From Telmatactis stephensoni (lineage: Eukaryota; Cnidaria; Anthozoa; Actiniaria; Isophelliidae): a DNA stretch of 64,000 nucleotides. The position numbers and the translations under genes were made by a program. Positions within the stretch are counted from its first letter, which is position 1. The number at the start of each line of letters is the position of its first letter. The notes beneath the pieces were generated by a model. It saw nothing but the letters and a program-made list of their open reading frames with translations. It made no database searches and was not told the origin of the DNA. Positions 12,096-24,419 of the stretch are shown piece by piece. The stretch spans positions 52,235 to 116,234 of the forward strand of contig JALIZF010000949.1 in assembly GCA_029948255.1 (NCBI GenBank), given 5' to 3'.

Positions 12096-13952
12096 GACCT
12101 CTTTACGCTGTCGTCCGCCATTTTAAATTCCGACAAACACGCCAAAAGTATTAGAAATTCTCATGACTTTGAAAGACCTACTATAATTCCGCTCTGTTCG
12201 GCGGGAACTTGGAAAATTCTCAGTTTTTGAAAAGCTAACGTCGATCTTCTTTGGGACATTTACTACCATGAACATTGGGAGGCTATTAGCATTTTTGATT
12301 TGCAAATAAAACATTCGGTGTGCAAAGTTTTCGAAATGATAAGAACGATTCGTGAAAAAGAGGCTGTTTTAAAAATATAGCAAAAATTGAATATTTGGCA
12401 CAAATAGGATTTTTACTCGTGCCCAGGCCTCTAGGCCGGGAACGAGTTATAAAACGCGATTGTTTCTTTTTCTTTTTCTTTCGTCGTCTCGAGAATGCAG
12501 CATTCTTGCGCAATCGGTGACGTGTGCACTCCTGATTGGTTAAGAACGTAAGAAACAATGCCCTTCATTCATCACCTCCGTAGTGAACGCCAGCGAGGAA
12601 CTTTAGGAATGCAAGATGGCCGACTACAAAGAAAATAGCTTTCAGAGACAGGCTTTTCCTGCAGTAGCACAATGTAATTTGGAGCTTTTAACTCCAGGTA
12701 TACCTTTATACTTATAAGAGCTTCAGAATGGGCTGTTAGTTTGAGCTTCATCTCCAATACTTTGACCAAATATCGAACTCTAAATGGAGTACTTGAAAGA
12801 GAACCCTCGCGATAAACATGGATAAACTGAGTATTTCATATGAGCTGTGAATCTACGAATTTCTCATCCTACATGTTGCTAAACGAACATACGTAGAAGC
12901 AAGTCAATTGTATTCCTCATTCAAGCATTCAAGAGATCCTGAGAGGTTTTTGTACTGAATTTTAATACGGAATTCTAAAGCAGACCATTGCATGGAACGG
13001 ATAGGTTCCATTGACCTTGTTGGTCACGTAACGTCTTTTATTGTTTAAAACATCCGAAACATGAACGAAAAAATTCACGATTTGTTATTGTGTTAAAAAC
13101 GCCGTTGTAGAAGTCTTTACAGCAAACAATTGAGACACATAGTGAAATAAAAAGTTGAATAAACTGGTATATTCGCTGGTAATATTTTGCATGTCGACTA
13201 ATAGCTGCTGACAGACAAATTGACTAATCAGATATTCTTTAAAAAGGTCAAAAAAGGTCTTTATTATGTTACGGTTAAGTGAAGAATGCGTGAAACGGCT
13301 CGGGGAAGAGTACGAACGGGGCTGGTCATTGAAGCCTCTCCTAAAAGGGGGCTTCCGTGGCACGAGTGAACGCACGTGTGCGTCTAGTTATGTTTCAAGC
13401 CGGGTTACCTAATTTCTCTATTTCTCTATTATGTTAGTCACGCCTGGAAGTGACGTTGCAACTTGTGTATTATGTTACGATAATTTTGCCATGTCCAAAG
13501 ACTATTATTTAGCTTAACCTTATGTAACTACCCATATATAGTTTATCTAGTATTTTATCTAGGAATTGGCCAATAAGGGGCAAGAGGCGGACAGAATTTC
13601 AGGACCATGCGGCCATCGATACATTATGATTTGGTCTCAGCGTCCAACTAGTGCAGTTAGCTCCAAACGAATTTCTTCAGTATTTCCTTGATTATATCGT
13701 TCTTTTTCCTTCTTTTGGTTTTCAGGAAGTTAAAAAAGGCATGAAAGATAAACACTTAGATTGCTGTTATTTTCAATGGAACAATTGTGGTGCACATCTA
13801 AAGTTGATTAAAGTTGAAATTTTGAAAATCGAATAAAATAGAGCGGAGTTACAGGAAGAGGAAGTGATAGGAATTTCTAATAATTTTGGCGCGTTCTTCC
13901 CAATTAATTCTTCCCAATTAATTCAAATGGCGGACGACAGCGTGAAGAGGTC
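12096..13952. mobile_element. GACCTC-terminal MITE, copy 2, with about 1.37 kb inserted
   Basis: Same termini as 3965-4387. Relative to copy 3 (19234-19733), an extra block of about 1.37 kb lies between roughly 12386 and 13755. I did not find clean termini for it and it has no recognisable gene. Confidence 0.55.
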
Positions 13953-14663
13953 AATCAGCAACAACAAGCTAACATTTTTACCCAATAACAAGCGACTGAC
14001 ACGCTTTGCAGTATTGCGATACGATTAGTGGTTTGTTTGTTGGTTTCCCTCGTTTCATCGTTTGAAGTCATTTGAAGGAATTGGGAAACAAGTTACATTT
14101 TAAAAGGTCCGCCGAAAACTAAGCAAGTTTTTGACGTTAACCAAGTTGGGATTTACCGCCTCCAAATTGCACGAGAAAACCCTTTGATTTCATTTGAATA
14201 TAATATGCATTTGGAAAAACATGATATTCAATAGCAAACATCGGAATAACATTCCTGAGAGAGTGCTATCACTCGTTCAAAGACTTCGGGCGTTCGATGA
14301 CTCGTTGTGATCATGATGCATGGTGGTGCACGCATTTTCAAATTTCATGCAAAGACATTGCCACATTTTACTCACAACTTGCTCCCCTGTGATGAATAGA
14401 TTGACAAATCTAAAATATCAAAATGAAAGAAAACTGCACTGATTTGAAGCTTGAGATTGTTAACGACAGCACAACTGAAAACCTTTTCATTTTAGTACCT
14501 TTTTGAATTTGGATATCTTTTTCTTACCTTAATGAAAACCGGCAAACCTGTTCTGTATATATTCCATATAAAATACTGTTGATATCGATTTTAGCCACAG
14601 TCAATACAATCGTTTATTCTGTATATAGTTACTAAAACATGAATATTAACATTCCTTTCCTAG

Positions 14664-14735
14664 AGATCTCAGTGGCAACCAAATCACCAACCTGGACAAA
14701 GACCTATTTGCTGGTCTTACTAATCTTCGGTATCT
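14664..14735 (+). CDS. LRR exon (one 24-residue repeat), upstream exon B
   Basis: A 72-bp exon between acceptor TTCCTAG and donor GTAAGTA. It encodes DLSGNQITNLDKDLFAGLTN and onward, one leucine-rich repeat with the same phase as all other LRR exons here. It differs from the 5220 exon by only a few substitutions and shares its flanking intron, so the pair arose by segmental duplication. The intact frame and splice sites argue that both copies are still usable. LRRs of this type form the ligand-binding solenoid of extracellular receptors. Confidence 0.8.
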
Positions 14736-14757
14736 GTAAGTATAGAATATTGCTTAA

Positions 14758-17700
14758 GAGCGACCGTCTATCTGAATAGCGACTTAGGTACCTTGAGGTC
14801 AAAAATGAAAACTTTTACCAAAAGATAGGTCCAGGTGAGTAGTCTTCGAAACAGAATGTTTTATTTCGGTTGCAGCCATATTTTAGGAAAAATCTGGGGG
14901 TTTTCGATCCCGTGGCTATTTGGCGGCTTTTTTGATGTTTCCGACCCTATACCAAAATACACGTTCTTTTTCATTAAAAATAGGAAACACATCCATTCAT
15001 CGATATTGATCCTTAAAGCAGGCATACTAAGGAGTACCCTGGTAACTTTTTTTACTGTTTGATCTTCAAAATAGAAGAGTTTGTAGACTTTCCAATAACT
15101 TCGTTTTGAGCAAAGTTTTTTGGTGTCGCAGAAATTGACCGAAATTAGTAGCGAATATCTTCAATGTTACATCGAATTTTTCAAAAAGGAGACAATTTAA
15201 TGTTAGAGCAATGATTCTTCTCTAAGAAGATGCAAAAACATTTTGGGGCAATTCAAACTAGAAAATTTTGTAAGTAGTTCTGTGACACAATGTCTGAGAC
15301 AAAAATTCCCCTCATTTGCATATTGTTAAATCAACAACACGATAAGATATTCCATTTTATATTTAGACGACATCGAACTATTGTCAATGTCTGTCAAACA
15401 AGACTCAGAAATAAGTATCCAGTAATAAAGTATCAGAAACACTACTGAAATGGGTCCATGGGAGAAGGAATCGCACGAACCACTCCAAAGAAGCACTCAG
15501 CCGCAAATTTACCGTTTGCCGCTCAGTTGACCTCTGATTGTTTCGGAATGTCACACTCAGGTCTTAGAACAGTAGAACTAAACGTTTTTAAAAGCAAACA
15601 AACACAAATATATAATAAAGAGATCGCCGTAAGATAATTGCACTGGCGTCATAAATATACATCATATACTAGCCGTTTCTAATAGAAAGTGAAATGCTGC
15701 GAGCAGAAAATAGCTGGTGCATCTTGAGTAAATTAAAGCAATTTTTCAAACAATCACAAACGGCTTGCGTTGGCAATGATTATAAAACTGACTACGACAA
15801 CACTGACAAGTTTTAGAAATGTACAAGTACATTTTATTCACTGAAATATATTGCTTTTTCAAACAATCACAAACAGTGTTAGCAATGATTATAAAACTAA
15901 CTGATTAAAGTTTGTTTTCGAAAAGGATGTGAATCGCTCCCTGGCAGCTAAAAGAGTGCTTGATAAATATCTGACACATAATTTGCCTTGTAATGTATAG
16001 AGAATGCATAAATATATGTGGATTTAACTGAACTACTGAGAGTAGTCTGTGTAAAGAAAGCAAAATTTCGATTCACCAGAAGTTTAGTTTAGCGATATCG
16101 TATGGCCTTCTAAAGAGATTTTACCTCTTTGAAGAGGAGAACATTGGAATGCAACTTTATATCTCTATATCGTCTTGCTTCGATCGAGCGTACAACGGCG
16201 ATGAAAAACGTGCCCTTGATGAATACTTCCACGAACATAAAGAAGTGGATTTTGCATAATAAATTTGAATAACAATAAAACCTTACTTCAAAACGACAAC
16301 CAAACATCCAGCTCCTAACTCGAGAAATCGCTTAGTCATGCATTCTGTCGCGTCAGAGCAGTGATTTACCGCTGACCATACTGAATTCCAAGCGTACTTT
16401 GGAAATACCAAGCGTATTTTGATGACGTCACGAATCATCGTTCGCTACATCTATATACGTACGTGCCTACCAACAGTTCAAGACCGCAAGCCCACAACAA
16501 ATGGCCCGGGCCAACTCTGTCGTACGTAACACAGGAAATCCATCCACAAATAGTGTCGCTGCTCGCTTCGCTCGCAGCAATAATGAACTAACGAAGGTCA
16601 TGTTTTCAATTATCTGCTCTTGCCAGCAGTAACTGTGCTTCGGTCTTTATGGTGAGATCCCTTACATTGCATGTTCTCAAGTGTGCTCATATCTTTTGTA
16701 CACTTTTCCAATGATATACATTCTAGAATAGTTGAATTCGAAGTACTTGATCCGCATGAACCTCCAAGTGAACGTGTAGCGAGAAGCTACATGAGGCCAT
16801 CGGCAAACATCTGACTGCAAATTATTAGTAAAAATACTTGTCATTTCCAGAAAGATATCTGGAAAATCAAAATAGCTCTAATGTACCCACCTGTGCATTG
16901 ACAAAGACGGACTGGCCGGGTCAATATAACTAAGAATAGATCAGTATGGTACTAGTATCAACTTTGTACACCTAGTCGAACACCTGTAGCCTCAGCATAA
17001 TTTGGGCTTCCTGTTGGTATGCATGTAACGCAATCCACTTATGACCCTCTTCCTTGCCTTCTTTCAAGTATTCGTTTCCTTGCTCAGAAGACTGTTCCAA
17101 AAATGAACCCTGGTATACTAAAATATCTGATTGTGAAACCGCAAAACGTTTAGTTCTACGGTTCTACAGACCTGAGTGTGACATTCCGAAACAATCAGAG
17201 GTCAACTGAGCGGCAAACGGTAAATTTGCGGCTGAGTGCTTCTTTGGAGTGGTTCGTGCGATTAATCCTTCTCCCATGGACCCATTTCAGTAGTGTTTCT
17301 GATACTTTATTACTGGGTACTTTATTTCTGAGTCTTGTTTGACAGACATTGACAATAGTTCGATGTCGTCTAAATATTTAAAAATGGAATATCTTATCGT
17401 GTTGTTGATTTAACAATATGCAAATGAGGGGAATTTTTGTCTCAGACATTGTGTCACAGAACTACTTACAAAATTTTCTAGTTTGAATTGCCCCAAAATG
17501 TTTTTGCATCTTCTTAGAGAAGAATCATTGCTCTAACATTAAATTGTCTCCTTTTTGAAAAATTCGATGTAACATTGAAGATATTCGCTACTAATTTCGG
17601 TCAATTTCTGCGACACCAAAAAACTTTGCTCAAAACGAAGTTATTGGAAAGTCTACAAACTCTTCTATTTTGAAGATCAAACAGTAAAATCGATGAATGG

Positions 17701-17933
17701 ATGTGTTTCCTATTTTTAATGAAAAAGAACGTGTATTTTGGTATAGGGTCGGAAACATCAAAAAAGCCGCCAAATAGCCACGGGATCGAAAACCCCCAGA
17801 TTTTTCCTAAAATATGGCTGCAACCGAAATAAAACATTCTGTTTCGAAGACTACTCACCTGGACCTATCTTTTGGTAAAAGTTTTCATTTTTGACCTCAA
17901 GGTACCTAAGTCGCTATTTATAGACGGTTGCTC
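14758..17933. mobile_element. 3.2-kb DNA transposon with about 0.8-kb TIRs and TTAA duplication
   Basis: Flanked by TTAA at 14754-14757 and 17934-17937. The empty site (ATTGCTTAAGTTG) is preserved at about 5307 and 19878 in sister introns. Inverted ends GAGCGACCGTCTAT... and ...GACGGTTGCTC extend about 800 bp (14758-15588 and 17144-17933), giving the same short reading frame on opposite strands. The roughly 1.5-kb middle has no transposase. TTAA duplication is known for piggyBac and Kolobok elements; the terminus does not allow me to choose. Confidence 0.85.
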
Positions 17934-17937
17934 TTAA

Positions 17938-19233
17938 GTTGTTTTGGTTAGAATGTGATTATATTAGGGTTACTGAAATTTTGTGTATGACACGTCTAGA
18001 GTTGGTCAAACATTGAATAAATCGAAAAGCGTGCAGCAAACTTTGCTTTCAAAGTGTTGGTATATAAACTAACACTTTAGCGACATTAAACGATCTTTTA
18101 TTGCTACAGTGGATATCTCTATAGAAACAGCATTTCTAGATTTTGAGCTATACAGGATAAGTTCCACGCTGCAGTGGTTCGTGCAGTTTGTGTCGCAACG
18201 ACACGGCAAAAACACTAATGAATATGGTCTGCGCATAGAAGCATAGATGTTTTCTTACGAAATGTGTGAGTTTTAGCTTGAGATGAAATGCTCGTCTTCT
18301 TGGTGTATACATAAATCGTACACTTTCGTGTGTCAAAGAAATTGCATTAATGAAGACATTAGGTGAATACTGACCTTACGTTTCAAGAGTACGAAGAGTT
18401 GACCTTGAGTTTTGACGTTTGGTGAAAACTATTGTTGAGGGCAAGCGTAAAAGCGAATTTCGCAGAAGTTACCAAAAGCACGAAGACGTGACTTGGAGCA
18501 TGAGCAGACGATTTTCACTAGTGTCCTGATGGCGAGAACCGTTGTTGAAATAATTGCACCGTGAGCCCTTGCGAGTACTACAGTACTTGGAAATTTGTAT
18601 GTAACCAACGTCTTTGTTGTAAACTTAAGTCGGGAATTTGCACACACAATCTCAACAAAATAAGTTTTGGGGAGTGACAATAACTTTTTGAAGTTAGCCA
18701 AAAAGCAGGCAAGACTTTTGATTGCCGAATTTGTAAGTGCGAGCTCTTTGTGAAATGGTTGGCTGCACATTGATTTTACAGAATTATTTGCATACTCGAT
18801 TCTAATATCTCAAATACGAACCTGGAGCCCGTTTTCTCGAAAGATCCTATAACCTTTGCGGACCCGTTAAATCGACGCAAGAGTTACGTTTTCGGGTGTT
18901 TCTCGAAGCGCACGTTAATTCCAATTTCTATGATTGTACAAGCAAATTTACAGGTGATCGCGCACTCCAGGAATATTTCCCGTACATTATCGAACGCATA
19001 AAATTATTCGCACTTTAAAGACATGCGCGGGTGCCTTGATTTTACTGAACAAATAAAGACTGACTTACCAATGTATAACCGTTTACCTCCAACTTGCGAT
19101 GTTATTATTACTTTGAGTAGCCGCTCATCTATTTGCTCTGGTTTATTCCTTAACGTAAAACCACTTATTATTCTGAATCAGTCGGCGTGGTCGTTGTTTA
19201 TTACTTTCGTCATTGTTTATCCACAGATCAATA
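17938..19233 (+). repeat. Tandem LRR-module repeat, unit 3
   Basis: The resumed intron of exon B (17938-18110), then the shared module sequence to the start of the next GACCTC MITE. It aligns by eye with 5296-5567 plus 10015-11030. No gene is seen. Confidence 0.65.
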
Positions 19234-19733
19234 GACCTCTTTACGCTGTCGTCCGCCGTTTTAAATTCCGACAAATACGCAAAAAGTATTAGAAATTCTC
19301 ATGACTTTGAAAGGCCTACTATAATTCCGCTCTGTTTGGCGGGATTTTGAAAAATTCTCAGTTTTTGAAAAGCTATAGCTAACGTCGATCTTCTTTAGGA
19401 CATTTACTACGATGAAAATTGGGAGGCTATTTTTGGAGAAGAAAAAGCATTTTTGTTTTGCAAATAAAACACTATTCGGCGTGCAAATTTTCGAAATGAT
19501 AAGAACGATTCGTGAAAAAGAGACTGTTTGAAAAATATAGCTAAAACACTTAGATTTTTCTTATTTTCAATGCAACAATTGTGGTGCATATCTACAGTTG
19601 ATTAAAGTTGAATGTTTGAAAATCGAATAAAACAAAGCGGAGTTACAGGAAGAAGAAGTGATAGGAATTTCTAATAATTTTGGCGCGTTCTTCCCAATTA
19701 ATTCAAAATGGCGGACGACAGCGTGAAGAGGTC
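19234..19733. mobile_element. GACCTC-terminal MITE, copy 3
   Basis: Inverted ends GACCTCTTTACGCTGTCGTC and its complement, about 500 bp. This is the best-preserved of the three copies, with no coding sequence. Confidence 0.65.
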
Positions 19734-19904
19734 AATCAGCAACAACAAGCTAACATTTTTACCCACAAACCTTTTCACCAACAACAAGCGACTGACACAC
19801 TCTGCAGTACTGCGATACGATTAGTTATTTGTTTGTTTGTTTCCCTCGTTTCATCGTGCAATTTTGTAAGTATAGAATATTGCTTAAGTTGTTGAACGAT
19901 CTTT
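19734..19904 (+). pseudogene. LRR module that has lost its exon
   Basis: The sequence follows the unit of exon B as far as CCCTCGTTTCATCG, then passes after a few bases directly into the intron start GTAAGTATAGAATATTGC. Compared with 14050-14735, about 0.67 kb containing the acceptor and the whole LRR coding sequence has been deleted. The donor site remains without an exon. Confidence 0.7.
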
Positions 19905-21702
19905 TATTGCTACAGTGGATATCTCTATAGAAACAGCATTTCTAGATTCTGAGCTATACAGGAAGAGTTCCACGCTGCAGTGGTTCGTGCAGTTTGTGTC
20001 GTAACGACACGGCAAAAACACTAATGAAAACTGTCTGCGCATACGAGCATATTACAATGTTTTCTTACGAAATGTGTGAGTTTTTGCTCGAGATGAAATG
20101 CTCGTCTTCTTAGTGTATACATAAATCGTACACTTTTGTGTGTCAAAGAAATTACATTAATGAAGACATTATAGGTGAATAGTGACCTCACGTTTCAAGA
20201 GTACTAAGAGTTGACCTTGACTATTGTTGAAGGCAAGCGTAAAAGCGAATTTGGCAGAAGTTTTCAAAAGCACGAAGACGTGACTTGGAGCATGAGCAGA
20301 CGATTTTCACTAGTGTCCATGGCGAGAACTGTTGTAGAAATAATTGCACCGTGCGCCCTTGCGAGTACTACAGTACTTGGAAATTTGTATGTAACAAACA
20401 TACATGTTGTCAACTTAAGCCGGGAATTTGTACACACAAACTCAACAAAATAATTTGGGGAGTGACAAGAACTGTTTTAAGTTGGTCAAAAAGTAAGCAA
20501 GATTACATTTTCAGAATCTGTAAGCGCGAGTTCTTTGTGAAATGGGATGTTGCACATTGTTTTTCACACATTGTTTTGCATACTCGATTCTAATACGTCA
20601 ACTACGAACCTGGAGCCCGTTTTCTTGAAAGATCTTATACCTTTACGGCGTAACCGTTAACTCGGCGCAAGAGATACGTTTTCGGGTGTTTCTCGAAGAT
20701 CGCGTTAATTCTAATTTCTATGATTTTACAGGCAAGTGTACGGGTGATTGCGCACTCCACTAATATTTTTCCTTAAATTATCGAACGCGTGAAATCATAT
20801 ATTGACATTTTGACACTGACAGTTTTAATTTGCCATTTACACATAAATTTACACATAGATTTACACATTGAAATAAATAAAGTTGTGTCATCTACAAATA
20901 AAAACATAATTAAGGTTTTGGCAAAGAGAGAGTAGGGCAAAAAATCACATAAGAAACAAGTCTTGATACGGGAAAAGCTTGTCAAGTCTGTTGGGCATAT
21001 GACAACTAAAATATACAAAGAAATTGTGGGGTATAGTAATTTTCAGTTGAGACTGAAGAATGTCGATGTAATCTAAAGGGCGTTACTTGTTGTGGTGTAA
21101 GAATTCTTTACTGCATGTTTCAATGTACATGGCGGCTTCAGTAGCGTAGCGAGGGAGAGCCAGTGGGGCAGTTGCCCCCCTCCTCCACCTCTCCCGAAAA
21201 AGTAGAATTTTTGGACTTGAGCCCGCGAAGATTGTTATCTTATTGTTTATTTGACCTCTGGGAGCACCCATTTCTGATTGGCTGGGAACACGAACTTGTA
21301 ACAATCATACACGCCCTTTTTATTACCTGTGTGAAATTAGCCAATCAAAATACGAGAGCACATCATGGAAATCTCGATAAATGAGCTCTCGCGCTATTTA
21401 TAATAGTCATTGAAGATTTTATGGCAAAATTGTCTTTGATTTATCACACGGATTTACAGGCTTATATCTATCTCAACAAGTACTTCTCAAGATTATTAAT
21501 ATCCTAAACTAAAGGCTTTTTAACAGTCAAGGTTTATTGCATTGCTACATTGCTTAAAAAAGTTACCCACCCGAAATTCGGATCATACCTAACTCGCCAA
21601 AAACAAGTATATACTGGGCCCATAGGCCCAGCATAAACAAAAAACAAAAACATTCAGGCAAGAAAACACACAAAAAATAGAAATGGCGAGGAGATCTAAA
21701 AC
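19905..21702 (+). repeat. Tandem LRR-module repeat, unit 4
   Basis: The module sequence again (GAAGACGTG at 20275, CACCGTGCGC at 20347), followed by unrelated AT-rich DNA and then a segment matching 10930-11000 (AAATGGCGAG). The long frames here are not conserved between units. Confidence 0.6.
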
Positions 21703-22370
21703 AAATTTTATGGGTACGTTTTCCGACCTAAACTTTTAAAACGACACACAAGGTTTTAATATTTAGGATTTTGCCCAGTAGCAGCATAAGATTTTTGGAG
21801 AGGTTTGTATAAACGGATTTTCAGTTATTCGAGGCGCAATTTTTTAACTCCCAAAATCACGATTTCTTGTCAGTTTCGATTCAATAATTTTAAAAGCAAA
21901 GCAGCATTACAACTCTTGGACTGTCCAAATGTTGTTCATATATCAGACTACTTCTCAACGAAGTGACACGTCAGAAAGTGCTTTATAATTTGGATCTCCG
22001 CCATCGTACGCCCACCTAGACATGAAACTGGGTTGAATATTATCAAAATTCATACAAAAACGCTTAGTGCTCCTAAAGAACAATCTTTTGGTCAACTGTT
22101 TTTTCCGGCTTTGGTGAAAGGTAGTCTGATATATGAATAACATTTGGACAGTCCAAGAGCTGTCATGCTGCTTTGCTTTTAAAATTATTGAATCGAAACT
22201 AACAAGAAATTGTAATTTTAGGGTTAAAAAATTGCGCCTCGAATAATTCAAAACTCGCTTATAGGAATTTCTCCAAAATTCGTATGCTGCTCGCTAGGCA
22301 AAGTCCTAAATATTAACACCTTGTGTGTCGTTTTAAAAGTTTAGGTCGAAAAACGCGTAAAATTGCTTGG
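21703..22370. mobile_element. 668-bp palindromic DNA transposon with 10-bp direct repeats
   Basis: GATCTAAAAC occurs at 21693-21702 and 22371-22380, flanking two nearly self-complementary arms of about 330 bp (for example TTCCGACCTAAAC / GTTTAGGTCGAA). The related sequence at 10998 (GATCTAAG) lacks the insert. There is no transposase. The duplication length (8-10 bp, depending on where the terminus is placed) suggests hAT or Mutator. Confidence 0.7.
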
Positions 22371-22935
22371 GATCTAAAACGGTGACGTCATCGTTTCGTC
22401 GCTAAGGTAACCCCGATGTAAATAAAACACATACCATTAAAAACTTCAGTCTTTATGTAGCTAGAAATTATAAGCGGACGAAAGTTCATAACTGTGGATG
22501 CTTTCATATAAGAACTACAGCCGTTTCAAGTTGACCAGTCGAGCACTAGAGAAATTGTAGGAAGCCTCCTTAAGATTTGGGTACGGGCTCGTTTACGTGA
22601 GTTGCATAAAGCATACTTAACAAGCTCTTAAGTTCGTCGTATTAAGGTTTATGCAACCGGCCCCAGGAGCCCGTTTTCTCGAAAGATCCTATAGCTTTAC
22701 GGACCCGTTAACTCGGCGCAAGAGTTACGTTTTCGGATTTATATCCAATCGCACGCCAATTCCAATTTCTACAATTTTACAAGCAAGTCTACGGGTGATC
22801 GCGCACTCCAGGAATATTTCCCGTAAACTATTGAACGCGTAAAATTATCGGATCTTTAAAGACACGCGCGGGTGCCTGGATTTTATTGAACGAATAAAGA
22901 CTGACTAACAAATGTAACCGTTTACCACCATCTTA

Positions 22936-24194
22936 GGGAGCGTTCATTAATTATGCCTCGGGGTGGGCTGGAGGAAAATTAAGGGGGGCTTCAGAAAATG
23001 ATTGCTCAACAAGGGGTGGGCTTCTTAATACTTTTTAGCTGAGAAGGGGGGGATCGAAAAGTAAAATATGGAGTGTAGAGAACCAGTTCAACAAAAGTTC
23101 TGTTGTAGCTCAGACGGAAACTCCAAGGATACTTTTATTGTGCCAAAATTATGAAGTTTATCAAAGAACATTATAGAGTTGGCGAGCTTTACATGGAATT
23201 TGTCAAGGATGGATGCAAAGAAAAGGATGTTCGTGCGCATTGCAATTGGCGTAAAGACACAGAATGGCAAGGCCCAATCATGTACAGAGTTCCAGAACCT
23301 CATCCCGATAAGGAAAATGAAGGTCATTACATGGACGTTTTTAGGACACCCACCGATACACTTGATGGACAGCCGAGGCCAGTTGATCAGTTTGCCCCGA
23401 CAGCAAATTTAAAGAAACTGTTTGGAGATGATGAAATATCGATTTCCAATGAAAATGAAATCAAAGATTTTGCAGCCAAATACATTGTCAACGAAGAACA
23501 TGTCAAATCGTATGTGAAACACTTGGAGGAGCTGAAAGCTTGTGCTTTAATGCGAGCCAGAGAAAGACAAAGGAAGAAGTTACTCAAACAGGCAAAGTCA
23601 TTTGGCGACTACAACTGGACTGAACTAGACCGAAATGGACAGTTGTCTTCTCTAACCAAACTTGAACTAAAGCATTACCTTAGTCAGTTACAAACTTTCA
23701 TACCATGGAACAAGAACGACTGGATAAAAAGAATCCAAAGTCATCTTGCTATAGCATCTACTTCCAATCCAGCAACAAGAGCAGTCATACAGCAGAAAAA
23801 TGTATTTTTAGTGACGAAGATGAAGCCACAAGTGACGATGAATACACTAGTTCAGATGATGAAGTTCTTGTAGTAGGGATGAGTACAGATGATGAATTTG
23901 ATGATGAATTTGAAGATGAAGTGACAATTCCAGAAACAATTATCACAAGATCAGGAAGATCAGCTACAAAGAGATCAACTGTCCGGCTATATTGAGATCC
24001 AATACAAGTATGTGATATTAACATTTTAATATTATAACACTTTTTTTTTGGGGGGGGGGTTTGTAATATTGTCTTTGATAATAGGGTGGGCTATGTGAAA
24101 AAGTTTGTGATAGTAGGAGGGGCTGTGATTTTTTTTCCCGCTTTCTGCTAATTTTCCTCCAGCCTAATCCGAGGCATAATAAATGAACGCTCCC
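22936..24194 (+). mobile_element. 1.26-kb DNA transposon, Harbinger-like termini
   Basis: Termini GGGAGCGTTCATTAATTATG and its near-complement, flanked by TTA at 22933-22935 and 24195-24197. The empty site CATCTTACGATGG is present at 3811-3824. It carries an incomplete gene (23110-23995) but no recognisable transposase catalytic domain, so it is probably an internally deleted copy. Confidence 0.75.
23110..23995 (+). pseudogene. Last exon of a transposon gene with SAP-like segment, frameshifted
   Basis: The reading frame is open from a likely acceptor TTGTAG just before 23110 and contains Met at 23151. Residues near the end (FGDYNWTELDRNGQLSSLTK) resemble a SAP-like DNA-binding helix pair, preceded by a basic coiled region (ALMRARERQRKK). 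The frame changes at about 23780-23800, after which an acidic Ser/Asp/Glu-rich tail (YTSSDDEVLVVGM) runs to 23995. Upstream exons and any catalytic domain are missing from the element. SAP-like modules commonly bind DNA; a role in transposition is inference. I do not recognise a precise family. Confidence 0.5.
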
Positions 24195-24387
24195 TTACGA
24201 TGTTGTTATTACTTTGAGTGCTGCTCATCTATTTGCTCTGGTGGATTCCTTAATGTAAAACCACTTCTTGTTTTTGAATCAGTCGGCGCGTTGTAGTTGT
24301 TTATTACTTTCGTCACTGTTTATCCACAGTTCAATAACCTCTTTGCGCTGCCGTCCGCTATTTTGAATTGAATTGATTGGCTGCTCT

Positions 24388-24418
24388 ACTCACCTTCTAA
24401 TAATGATAGAAGGTGAGT
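24388..24418. repeat. Hairpin
   Basis: Perfect 12-bp inverted repeat ACTCACCTTCTA / TAGAAGGTGAGT with a 7-base loop, where the truncated fifth GACCTC-type terminus ends. Confidence 0.5.
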
Positions 24419-24419
24419 A

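Noticed and set aside
14835..15062. A 75-codon frame with an identical start at 17858 on the opposite strand
   Set aside because: Both lie in the terminal inverted repeats of the 14758-17933 element; the duplication explains the match and the frames diverge within the arm.
20285..20593. A 102-codon frame in the module repeat
   Set aside because: The equivalent frames in the sister units (10160-10500, 18429-18770) are shifted or stopped, so the frame is not conserved.
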